DNA of 5,431 nt from an uncultured Gemmatimonadota bacterium (GTDB lineage Bacteria > Gemmatimonadota > Gemmatimonadetes > Gemmatimonadales > GWC2-71-9): positions 1 through 5,431 of the forward strand of contig CAJVYZ010000221.1 of NCBI GenBank assembly GCA_913009915.1. Reading direction: 5' to 3'. Shown here piece after piece: positions 1 through 5,431 of this stretch. The translations under genes were made by a program, and so were the position numbers. Numbering within the stretch: the stretch's first letter is position 1; every line of letters begins with the position of its first letter. The notes under the pieces are model-generated. The model saw only the letters and a list, made by a program, of their open reading frames with translations, did no database searches and was not told the DNA's origin.

Positions 1-389
1 CTGGCTTCGGTGAGGCTGATCTCATGGGCCTCCACTCCGACGGTCTTGGCCATCGAGACGCCTCGCAGGATCTCTTCCCACCGCTCCTGGTCGGGGGCGA
101 CCGAGATCGAGCCGGAGGTCGTATACCCCGTGGCCTGGCCGGTCTCGGCCTCGAGCTCCTCGAACAGGCGCGCCGAGTATGTGGCGAGCTTCGTCAGGCT
201 GTGCGACGACTTGAGCTGGCTGACCAGCCCGGCGGCGTGCCAGGTCGTGCCCCCCGTCAGCGTTCCTTGCTCGATGAGCAACACGTCGGTTAGGCCCCGC
301 TTCGTCAGGTGGTAGGCGATCGAACATCCGACGATGCCGCCGCCGACAATGACCACCTGGGCACGAGCGGGGAGCTCCTCGATGGTCAC
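1..389 (-). CDS. Second dimethylglycine/sarcosine dehydrogenase-like FAD oxidoreductase (N-terminal fragment, runs off left edge)
   Basis: This is the N-terminal part of a DAO-fold flavoprotein; 129 codons are visible and the gene continues beyond position 1. Translation from GTG at 389 gives a beta-alpha-beta dinucleotide fold with VIVGGGIVGCSIAYHL (about residues 13-28), an acidic end of strand 2 (LLIEQG, E40) and GGTTWHAAGLV (residues 46-56). In mammalian dimethylglycine and sarcosine dehydrogenases the His of this WHAAGL-type motif carries the covalent FAD; here it is His51. The GTG start overlaps the TGA of the upstream methyltransferase gene as GTGA (386-389), so translation is probably coupled; the only upstream purine run, a GAGG, lies about 13 nt away and is weak. 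The next in-frame GTG (codon 12) would cut into the FAD motif. By eye it is about 40% identical to the first flavoprotein (4338-1924) over 119 aligned residues: a paralogue, not a recent copy. Whether it has the C-terminal GcvT half cannot be seen. Expected role: oxidative N-demethylation of a methylated amine. Confidence 0.92.
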   Translation of the reverse strand, partial: MTIEELPARAQVVIVGGGIVGCSIAYHLTKRGLTDVLLIEQGTLTGGTTWHAAGLVSQLKSSHSLTKLATYSARLFEELEAETGQATGYTTSGSISVAPDQERWEEILRGVSMAKTVGVEAHEISLTEA

Positions 390-1924
390 TGCGGACGCAT
401 CGCCTCGGGAGCGAGCTTGATGGGGAATCGTTCCCGGATGCTCGCGTCAATGCTCGGATCGACGTGGCTGGGGTAATGCTCGGCGAGGGTCGCCCGCACA
501 TAGTCGTGTGCTCTATCGGTTGCGTCCCTCGCCCCGGCATCCCTCCAGTCGTCTGGGCTGAGGCGATCCCCGATCAGTGGGTAGATGTACTCTTTTTCCA
601 TCAGCTCGAGCGTCTGGGAACTGCCGAGAAAATGGCCGGCCCCGTTGACGACCTCACCGATGACGTCGGCAGACATCGTCCCGTCGGTCACTTCGATACC
701 CCGCACCGTGCGGTTGATCGCACCGAGCATGTCGTTGTCGATGACCAACGCCTCGAGCGAACAAGCCAGCAACGAGCCGAGCATCCCCGCCGACTCACCC
801 ACGAGGTTGGCCCCGGCCTGCGCGGCCAAGGTCACCGTCATTCCTTTCTCATGACCTGCCTGGTTGTCTGGCAGCTTCGAATCACTCATCCCGGCCGCGG
901 TACTCGATGGGAGGCCCAGCCAGTTCGCCGCCTGCGCCGCGGCCGCGGACAGGACGGCCTCCTCGCCGCTCCCACCGGTCATCGAGCCGGTGCGCAGGTC
1001 GGAGACGAACGGCCACAAACCCATCACGCAGGGATGACCAGGGGAAATGAGGTTCACACAGGTCAATGCAGCAAGGCACTCTGCCAGCGCCTGGGTCAGG
1101 GAGCCTGCGAGAGCAGCCGGTGACGTTGCTCCTGCCTGGCCTGCCGAGATCAAGTTGATGGGCAGGCCGGTTCGTACCTGAGCGACCAGACACTCGGCTG
1201 ATTCGTAGGCAAAGCGCAGGGGCGGCACGACAAAGGTGTTGTTGGCGAGGACGAACGGCCGCTTGCGGAACTCACCTTGCCCACCAAGGACCATATCGAA
1301 CATGTCGACGGCCTCGTATACGTGCTCAGGACGAAAAAACGAAGTGCCGATCGGCTTGGTGGTTCCCACCATCGCGGTGTAGGCCGTGTTGAGATCCAAC
1401 TCCCTGGAGTCCTCTGTATCCCTGGTCACGATGGTGCGGAGGAAGAAGTGGATAGGCTCGAGGGTGTCGACGAGTCTGGACACGTCGTACAGATCGGCGA
1501 TCGTCGACTCCCGGAACGTTCGCGTCTCGTAGTCGAGCATCGTCACCGCCGCACCGGCAGTGCCCATGTGCACCTTGTGGTCAGCCAGCTCGATCGAACG
1601 ATCCTCGTCGAGGCCGTGCCAGATCCAGGACTTTGCCGCGACCTCGGTAACGATCCGTTCCACGACACCGCGCGGGAAGTGGAGGCGGTTGTTGTCATCG
1701 AGCGAGCCGCCGACGTCGGTGACCGCTTCCACGAACTCGGGGACGGGGTCGCCCATGCCGACGTCTTCGAGCAGACCCAACGCGGTGTCGTAAACGCGCT
1801 CGCAGTCGGCATCTGTCAACGGCCGGTAGCGTCCTCCCGTTTGACCGGGGTGCACAACCCTCTCCGCGGGTCCTGCGGCCCTCGCCGCGAGCCGTGCCCT
1901 TCGACCGCCACTTCGCCGTCCCAT
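386..1924 (-). CDS. MttB-family (trimethylamine methyltransferase-like) corrinoid-dependent methyltransferase, non-pyrrolysine type
   Basis: A 512-residue protein of the trimethylamine methyltransferase (MttB) superfamily. Family members move a methyl group from a quaternary or tertiary amine to a cobalamin-bound corrinoid protein in the cytoplasm. Family traits seen: a basic N-terminus (GRRSGGRRARLAARA), the early GGRYRPLTDAD segment leading into a helix (residues 30-50), GTAGAAVTMLD (121-131), GQAGATSPAALAGSLTQALAE (262-282), and the conserved MSDSKLPDNQAGHEKGMT (346-363). There is no in-frame TAG, so this is not the pyrrolysine-containing trimethylamine enzyme; characterised members without pyrrolysine act on glycine betaine, proline betaine or carnitine. 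The start chosen is ATG at 1924, which shares one base with the upstream stop (TGATG, 1922-1926) and has GAGAGG about 11 nt upstream. A GTG at 1957 would add 11 residues overlapping the flavoprotein and is less likely. It lies between two demethylating flavoproteins, pointing to methylated-amine breakdown. No corrinoid partner gene is in the window. The substrate is unknown. Confidence 0.93.
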   Translation of the reverse strand: MGRRSGGRRARLAARAAGPAERVVHPGQTGGRYRPLTDADCERVYDTALGLLEDVGMGDPVPEFVEAVTDVGGSLDDNNRLHFPRGVVERIVTEVAAKSWIWHGLDEDRSIELADHKVHMGTAGAAVTMLDYETRTFRESTIADLYDVSRLVDTLEPIHFFLRTIVTRDTEDSRELDLNTAYTAMVGTTKPIGTSFFRPEHVYEAVDMFDMVLGGQGEFRKRPFVLANNTFVVPPLRFAYESAECLVAQVRTGLPINLISAGQAGATSPAALAGSLTQALAECLAALTCVNLISPGHPCVMGLWPFVSDLRTGSMTGGSGEEAVLSAAAAQAANWLGLPSSTAAGMSDSKLPDNQAGHEKGMTVTLAAQAGANLVGESAGMLGSLLACSLEALVIDNDMLGAINRTVRGIEVTDGTMSADVIGEVVNGAGHFLGSSQTLELMEKEYIYPLIGDRLSPDDWRDAGARDATDRAHDYVRATLAEHYPSHVDPSIDASIRERFPIKLAPEAMRPQ

Positions 1925-4338
1925 CAGGCCTGCAGCCTCTCGTTGTTCGGATCCCACGCAGGCTCACCCAGGACGGTTGCCGTGCGACGGTCGCCCATCA
2001 CCGCTACCTCGAAACCCGACCCGGGTTTGGCGAACTGCGGCTCGACGTAGGCGAACAGGAGGCTTTTGCCCACCGTGTGGCCCCAGGCTCCACCTGTGGT
2101 GATTCCCACGAGCCGGTCCCCTGCGTAGACCGGTTCGTTTCCCCGGCAATCGGCATCGTGGGCGTCTAGCTCGGCATAGACGCAGATCGTTTCGACACTG
2201 CCCTCCTTGCGCCTCAGAGTGGCCGATTTACCTTTGAATTCCTTGTCGTAGTCGACGAAACGCTCGATGTCGGCTTCCACCGGTGTGATTTCCGTGGTCA
2301 ACTCGCCACCCCATGCCTTGTAAGCCTTCTCGATGCGCATGACGTTCATCGCATAGCTGCCGAAGTCGACGATGCCGTGCTCGGCGCCGGCCCCTTGGAT
2401 CGCCTCATACAGCTCCAGCATGGCGCCCATCGGATGATGGAGCTCCCACCCCAGCTCTCCAACATAGGAAACCCGCAGGGCGATGCATGGCACGCCGGCC
2501 ACCTCGATCTCCCTTCCGGTTAGCCATCGGAAGCTCTCGTTGGTGAGATCGGCATCGGTCAGCTTTTGGAGCACATCTCGGGATTTCGGTCCGCTCACGC
2601 CCAGCATCCCCAGGTGATTGGTGGCGTCGGTCACCGTGACGTCTTCATCCGGCTCGATGTCGGCCTGCAACCAATCCAGATCGTGCTGCTCGCCCACAAT
2701 GGCCGAATTGAGGTAGAACCGGTCGGGAGCGAGCCGGGTGATCGTCATCTCACACTCGATGCCACCAAGGTCCGTGAGCAGGTGGGTGAGTCGGAGACCG
2801 CCATCGCGGGTTGGGAGCTTGTTGGCGGCTAGTCGGTCGAGCAGCGCGGCCGCGTCCTTGCCCGTCACCTCGAATTTGGAGAAGGCGGTCAGATCGGCAA
2901 CGCCGACCCGCTCCCGGACCGCCCGCACTTCCTCACCAACCGGGTCGAAGGCCGACGATCGCCGAAAGGAGTGCAGCTCAGGGCTCCCGTCCGGGGAGAA
3001 GTACTGGACACGTTCCCATCCCCAGACCTCCTGCCATTGCGCACCTTTGGCGTCGAGTTGTTCGTACAACGGTGTGCGCTTCACCGGCCGTCCCGCCTCA
3101 CGGTATTCACCTGGCATGCGCACCTGGTACATCTCGTGATATTCGTCGATGGACCGCTCTTTCGTGTAGTCGCCCGGTGCATAAGGGCCGTAGCGCCGCG
3201 GGTCCATCTCGGCGACGTTGATCTCGGTTTGACCGTGCACCATCCACTGCGCCAGGAATTTCCCGGCGCCTGGGCCCTGGGTGATACCGATCGAGGCGCC
3301 CACGCACATCCAGTAGTTCGCCAAGCCAGGGGCGGGGCCCATGAGGTAGCCGCCGTCTGGAGTGTGGGTGATCGGTCCGCTGACCACCTTCTTGATGCCG
3401 GCCTGCTCAAACGACGGGATCCGCTCCGCCGCCAGCGCCAGCCAAGGCAGGAGCCGCTCGACCTCTGGGGGCGTCAGGTGAAAGCTGAGATCCCAATCGA
3501 TGCCATCGATTCCGTACGTCTTCGCCCCCTCCGTCTCATAGGGGCCGATGATCAGGCCATCCTGTTCGCGCCGGAAGTAACACGACGCGCGTGGGTCGCG
3601 GGCAACGGGTGGTTCAAAACCGAGGGCTGCCATCTCCGGGATCGCCTCGGTGACGATGTACTGGTGGATCATCGAGACGATCGGGACTTCGAGGCCCACC
3701 ATGGCGCCGAGTTGGGGACCGTAATGACCGGCGGCATTCACGACGTGCTCGGCGACGATCCGGCCCTTCTCGGTGATGACCTCCCATCGCCCATCTGTAA
3801 GCCGGCTCATGTCGATCACCCGATTGTGGCGGACGACCTGGGCACCGAGCCGCCTGGCTCCAGCCGCCATGGCGTTGGTGGTGGCGCTGGGATCGGCCCA
3901 GCCGTCGTGCGGAGTGTGGATTCCCATCGCGATGTCGGAGACGTCGAGCAACGGATGCAGCTCCACGATCTCGCTTGGGCCGATCAGATGCGATTCGACC
4001 CCGACCAGCTCCAGCATGCCCTGCACGTAGCGAAACCAGTCGACCTCGTTGTCGTTGCGGGCCAGGCGGACTGCTCCGCATCCGTGCCAGCCGGTGTGCA
4101 AGCCGGTCTCTTCCTCCAGCTTGGTATACAGCTCGGCACCGTAGGCATGTACCTTCGCCATGTTGAGGCTGCCGATGAAATGCGGTACCAGCCCAGCCGC
4201 ATGCCAGGTAGAACCAGATGTGAGCTCATCCTTTTCGACGAGAACGGTATCGGTCCAGCCTTCATGAGCAAGGTGGTACAGCAGGCCGACACCCATGGCA
4301 CCACCGCCAACGATGACACACTGTGCCTCTTCGCGCAC
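1924..4338 (-). CDS. Dimethylglycine/sarcosine dehydrogenase-like flavoprotein with folate-binding GcvT domain
   Basis: A complete 804-residue protein with the domain order and length of dimethylglycine dehydrogenase/oxidase and sarcosine dehydrogenase. Residues 6-365 are the DAO FAD-binding and substrate half: VIVGGGAMGVGLLYHL (8-23), VLVEKDELTSGSTWHAAGLV (32-51) with His46 at the position of the covalent-flavin histidine, and GASIGITQGPGAGKFLAQW (347-365). Residues 375-430 resemble the FAO central linker. Residues 455-700 are the GcvT aminomethyltransferase-type domain: VADLTAFSKFEVTG (480-493), GVSGPKSRDVL (580-590), SYVGELGWELHHP (624-636), and EKAYKAWGGELTTEITPVEA (670-689). Residues 710-797 form the GcvT C-terminal barrel. 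These enzymes oxidise an N-methyl group and transfer the formaldehyde-level carbon to tetrahydrofolate, giving methylene-THF. The start is GTG at 4338, supported by GGAGG seven bases upstream. It is the first gene after a 69-bp gap and overlaps the next start. The exact substrate (dimethylglycine, sarcosine or another methylamine) cannot be told from sequence. No signal peptide is seen, so it is probably cytoplasmic. Confidence 0.95.
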   Translation of the reverse strand: MREEAQCVIVGGGAMGVGLLYHLAHEGWTDTVLVEKDELTSGSTWHAAGLVPHFIGSLNMAKVHAYGAELYTKLEEETGLHTGWHGCGAVRLARNDNEVDWFRYVQGMLELVGVESHLIGPSEIVELHPLLDVSDIAMGIHTPHDGWADPSATTNAMAAGARRLGAQVVRHNRVIDMSRLTDGRWEVITEKGRIVAEHVVNAAGHYGPQLGAMVGLEVPIVSMIHQYIVTEAIPEMAALGFEPPVARDPRASCYFRREQDGLIIGPYETEGAKTYGIDGIDWDLSFHLTPPEVERLLPWLALAAERIPSFEQAGIKKVVSGPITHTPDGGYLMGPAPGLANYWMCVGASIGITQGPGAGKFLAQWMVHGQTEINVAEMDPRRYGPYAPGDYTKERSIDEYHEMYQVRMPGEYREAGRPVKRTPLYEQLDAKGAQWQEVWGWERVQYFSPDGSPELHSFRRSSAFDPVGEEVRAVRERVGVADLTAFSKFEVTGKDAAALLDRLAANKLPTRDGGLRLTHLLTDLGGIECEMTITRLAPDRFYLNSAIVGEQHDLDWLQADIEPDEDVTVTDATNHLGMLGVSGPKSRDVLQKLTDADLTNESFRWLTGREIEVAGVPCIALRVSYVGELGWELHHPMGAMLELYEAIQGAGAEHGIVDFGSYAMNVMRIEKAYKAWGGELTTEITPVEADIERFVDYDKEFKGKSATLRRKEGSVETICVYAELDAHDADCRGNEPVYAGDRLVGITTGGAWGHTVGKSLLFAYVEPQFAKPGSGFEVAVMGDRRTATVLGEPAWDPNNERLQA

Positions 4339-4407
4339 CTGACTCCCTCCGGGCTGAGCTGAGCGTAGTTCCCAGCCTGATTCGCCGTCGGCCTGGGCGG
4401 CGTAGTT
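4339..4407 (-). other. 69-bp intergenic gap between regulator and catabolic genes, with a 9-bp direct repeat
   Basis: The only non-coding stretch in the window. It holds the Shine-Dalgarno of the first flavoprotein and two direct copies of GCGTAGTTC (plus-strand reading: 4363-4371 and 4400-4408), 37 bases apart start to start; the second copy runs into the regulator's TAG stop. A 5-bp inverted repeat (4383-4387 with 4398-4402, 10-base loop) has no T-run after it and is not a convincing terminator. No -10/-35 pair was recognised, so read-through from the regulator gene is plausible. The repeat could be an operator half-site pair, but chance is not excluded. Confidence 0.4.
4346..4350 (-). promoter_or_regulatory. 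Shine-Dalgarno for the first flavoprotein
   Basis: GGAGG on the minus strand, inside GGAGGGAG, seven bases before the GTG at 4338. It is the strongest ribosome-binding site in the window and fixes the start of the 804-residue flavoprotein, in contrast to the two downstream genes, which begin at stop/start overlaps. Confidence 0.8.
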
Positions 4408-5431
4408 CTAGCCAGGGTGGGCGCGCTCGGCGCTGAACACCTTGGCTGCGCGGCGCATGACGTCGCTGATGTCCTCGAACCGGCCCTGGGCTGGAAACCG
4501 GAAGGCCGGACCGTGCACATGGAGGGCCCCGAAGATTCGGCCTTGCCCATCGACAACCGGGGCCGCGACCGAGTTGATGCCCTCCGCGAACTCTTCGAGT
4601 CCCCAGGCAACGCCGGCCTCGCGGATCCCCTCCAACCGGTCTCGTACTTCGTCGGGTTTGACAACCGTCTGGGGGGTGAACACCTCTAGCTCCCGATCCA
4701 GGTACCGGGTGACCCGCTCTGAAGGCCACGAAGCCATGACAACGAGCCCGGACGGCACGACGTGCATGGGAAGCGTCGAACCCGTCCAGTCCCGGACCTG
4801 GACAGGGGAGTCGGTGTCCACCTGCACCACGTATCGGACCCGATATCCGTCCGGTACCGAAAAACCGGACGCCTCGCCGATGCTGCCGGTCAGCCGCTCG
4901 AGGTGGGGGGCCACCTCCGCGGCCAGGGTGGCGATGGAGTCCAGCCCACCGAGGAGGTCTGCAATGGCCGAACCGATTCGATAGTCGAAAGAGTTCTCGA
5001 CACGTTCTATGACGTCGATTCCCTCCAGGGTCGCGAGCAGCCTGGCAACGGTGCTCTTGGGCAGACTGACCCTGACCGCGATCTCGCTGACACCGGGTTT
5101 CACGGCCGCCTTCATGGCTATAGAGGCGTGATCCGCCAGAGCGAAGGCGGCGCGAATCTGCTCGCGTTCCCAGGGCGACTTCACATAGCGCAGACGCACA
5201 AAAGCGTCGGTGACGTCCACCAATTCGCATCCTTTTGTTCCTTCTACGATCTGGCGGTAGCAGTCGGCCGGCATACGGCCGCCGCCGACCAGGCCGATAC
5301 GTTTAAACGTGCCCAGGGTGTGCTTGAGCTCCGCGAATAATTGCGGAAAATCGCTGATGACGGCATTGGGATATTCTTCGTTCGGCACCATGAACACGGG
5401 AAAGTTGCGCGTTTTCTTGACGGCGCTGTCC
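4408..5431 (-). CDS. Chimeric protein: M24 metallopeptidase N-terminal fragment fused in frame to an IclR-family regulator (5' end outside window)
   Basis: The frame is open from the right edge to TAG at 4408-4410 (340 visible codons); the GTG at 5397 need not be a start, because the frame continues upstream as DSAVKKTRNFP. From 5431 to about 5097 the protein resembles the end of the creatinase-type N-domain of M24 peptidases (KRIGLVGGGRMPADCY), followed by the hallmark first helix of the catalytic domain (LRYVKSPWEREQIRAAFALA) and AAVKPGVSE. The metal-binding pita-bread domain that should follow is absent. From about 5088 the sequence is IclR: SEIAVRVSLPKSTVARLLAT (end of helix 2 plus recognition helix, about 5088-5029), a wing ending in YRIG, then the GAF-like effector domain (about 4947-4431; DSPVQVRDWTGSTLPMHVVP, AGVAWGLEEFAEGINSVAAP, GALHVHGP). 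The usual first IclR helix (SVERALAIL-type) is missing. IclR proteins regulate catabolic genes in response to a small ligand, and this one sits just upstream of the operon on the same strand. Whether the fusion is natural, functional or an assembly chimera is open. Confidence 0.85.
   Translation of the reverse strand, partial: DSAVKKTRNFPVFMVPNEEYPNAVISDFPQLFAELKHTLGTFKRIGLVGGGRMPADCYRQIVEGTKGCELVDVTDAFVRLRYVKSPWEREQIRAAFALADHASIAMKAAVKPGVSEIAVRVSLPKSTVARLLATLEGIDVIERVENSFDYRIGSAIADLLGGLDSIATLAAEVAPHLERLTGSIGEASGFSVPDGYRVRYVVQVDTDSPVQVRDWTGSTLPMHVVPSGLVVMASWPSERVTRYLDRELEVFTPQTVVKPDEVRDRLEGIREAGVAWGLEEFAEGINSVAAPVVDGQGRIFGALHVHGPAFRFPAQGRFEDISDVMRRAAKVFSAERAHPG
5074..5097 (-). other. Junction between M24 peptidase-like and IclR-like sequence
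   Basis: The residues encoded here, PGVSEIAV, fit both families: M24 peptidases have a PGVSE-type turn after the KSPWE helix, and IclR proteins have a (L)SEIA-type stretch leading into the LPKSTV recognition helix. The changeover from one family to the other therefore falls within this short shared motif, and the exact breakpoint cannot be placed more finely from one sequence. The frame is kept. This pattern would arise from recombination or deletion at a short similarity, or from misassembly at such a point. Confidence 0.7.

Noticed and set aside
22..540. 172-codon minus-strand frame at the left end
   Set aside because: It is out of frame with both real genes there; the frame starting at GTG 389 gives a textbook FAD-binding motif, while this one is Arg/Pro-rich without family features.
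1925..1957. Upstream GTG start for the methyltransferase
   Set aside because: It would overlap the flavoprotein gene by 34 bases; the ATG at 1924 forms a TGATG coupling site and gives the basic N-terminus expected for the family.
1277..2050. 257-codon plus-strand frame antisense to the methyltransferase
   Set aside because: A shadow of the MttB gene; no motif or separate ribosome-binding signal supports it.
2971..4362. Long open frame of 463 codons on the plus strand
   Set aside because: It lies wholly antisense to the clear flavoprotein gene, its translation shows no recognisable family, and it is explained by GC-rich third positions keeping the opposite frame open.
4383..4402. Possible hairpin terminator after the regulator gene
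   Set aside because: The stem is only 5 bp with a 10-base loop and no following T-run, so it is too weak to call.
4262..5230. 322-codon minus-strand frame overlapping the regulator gene
   Set aside because: Arg/Gly/Pro-rich shifted-frame translation of the IclR gene; the true frame matches IclR along its length.

Overview
The window is a compact, one-directional catabolic cluster, all on the minus strand, from a GC-rich bacterium (roughly 60-67% GC in the lines I counted by hand). An actinobacterial, alphaproteobacterial or uncultivated environmental origin would all fit; the sequence alone does not decide. No tRNA, rRNA, CRISPR array, insertion sequence or phage gene was seen.

In transcription order (right to left): (1) 5431-4408, a regulator-like gene that enters from outside the window. 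Its C-terminal two thirds are an IclR-family transcription factor. Its N-terminal part is not IclR but the end of the creatinase-type N-domain, plus the first helix, of an M24 metallopeptidase (Xaa-Pro aminopeptidase/creatinase family). (2) A 69-bp gap containing a good Shine-Dalgarno. (3) 4338-1924, a complete 804-residue dimethylglycine/sarcosine dehydrogenase-type flavoprotein with a folate-binding GcvT half. (4) 1924-386, an MttB-family (trimethylamine methyltransferase-like) corrinoid-dependent methyltransferase without an in-frame amber codon, so not a pyrrolysine protein. (5) 389-1, the first 129 residues of a second dimethylglycine/sarcosine dehydrogenase-like flavoprotein, which runs off the left edge.

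Genes 3, 4 and 5 are joined by stop/start overlaps (TGATG, then GTGA), so they are almost certainly one operon with coupled translation. The likely job is stepwise removal of methyl groups from a quaternary or tertiary methylated amine such as a betaine. The MttB-like enzyme would take the first methyl from the quaternary nitrogen, and the two flavoproteins would oxidise remaining N-methyl groups and pass the C1 unit to tetrahydrofolate. The actual substrate is not determined. No corrinoid carrier protein or corrinoid reductive activase is visible here.

The most unusual feature is the M24-IclR chimera. The reading frame is intact across the junction, which falls where the two families look alike (a PGxSEIA-like stretch). 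The IclR DNA-binding domain has lost its first helix, and the M24 piece has lost its whole catalytic domain. The M24 side is also poorer in GC. It is either a real in-frame fusion made by deletion or recombination, or a chimeric assembly.
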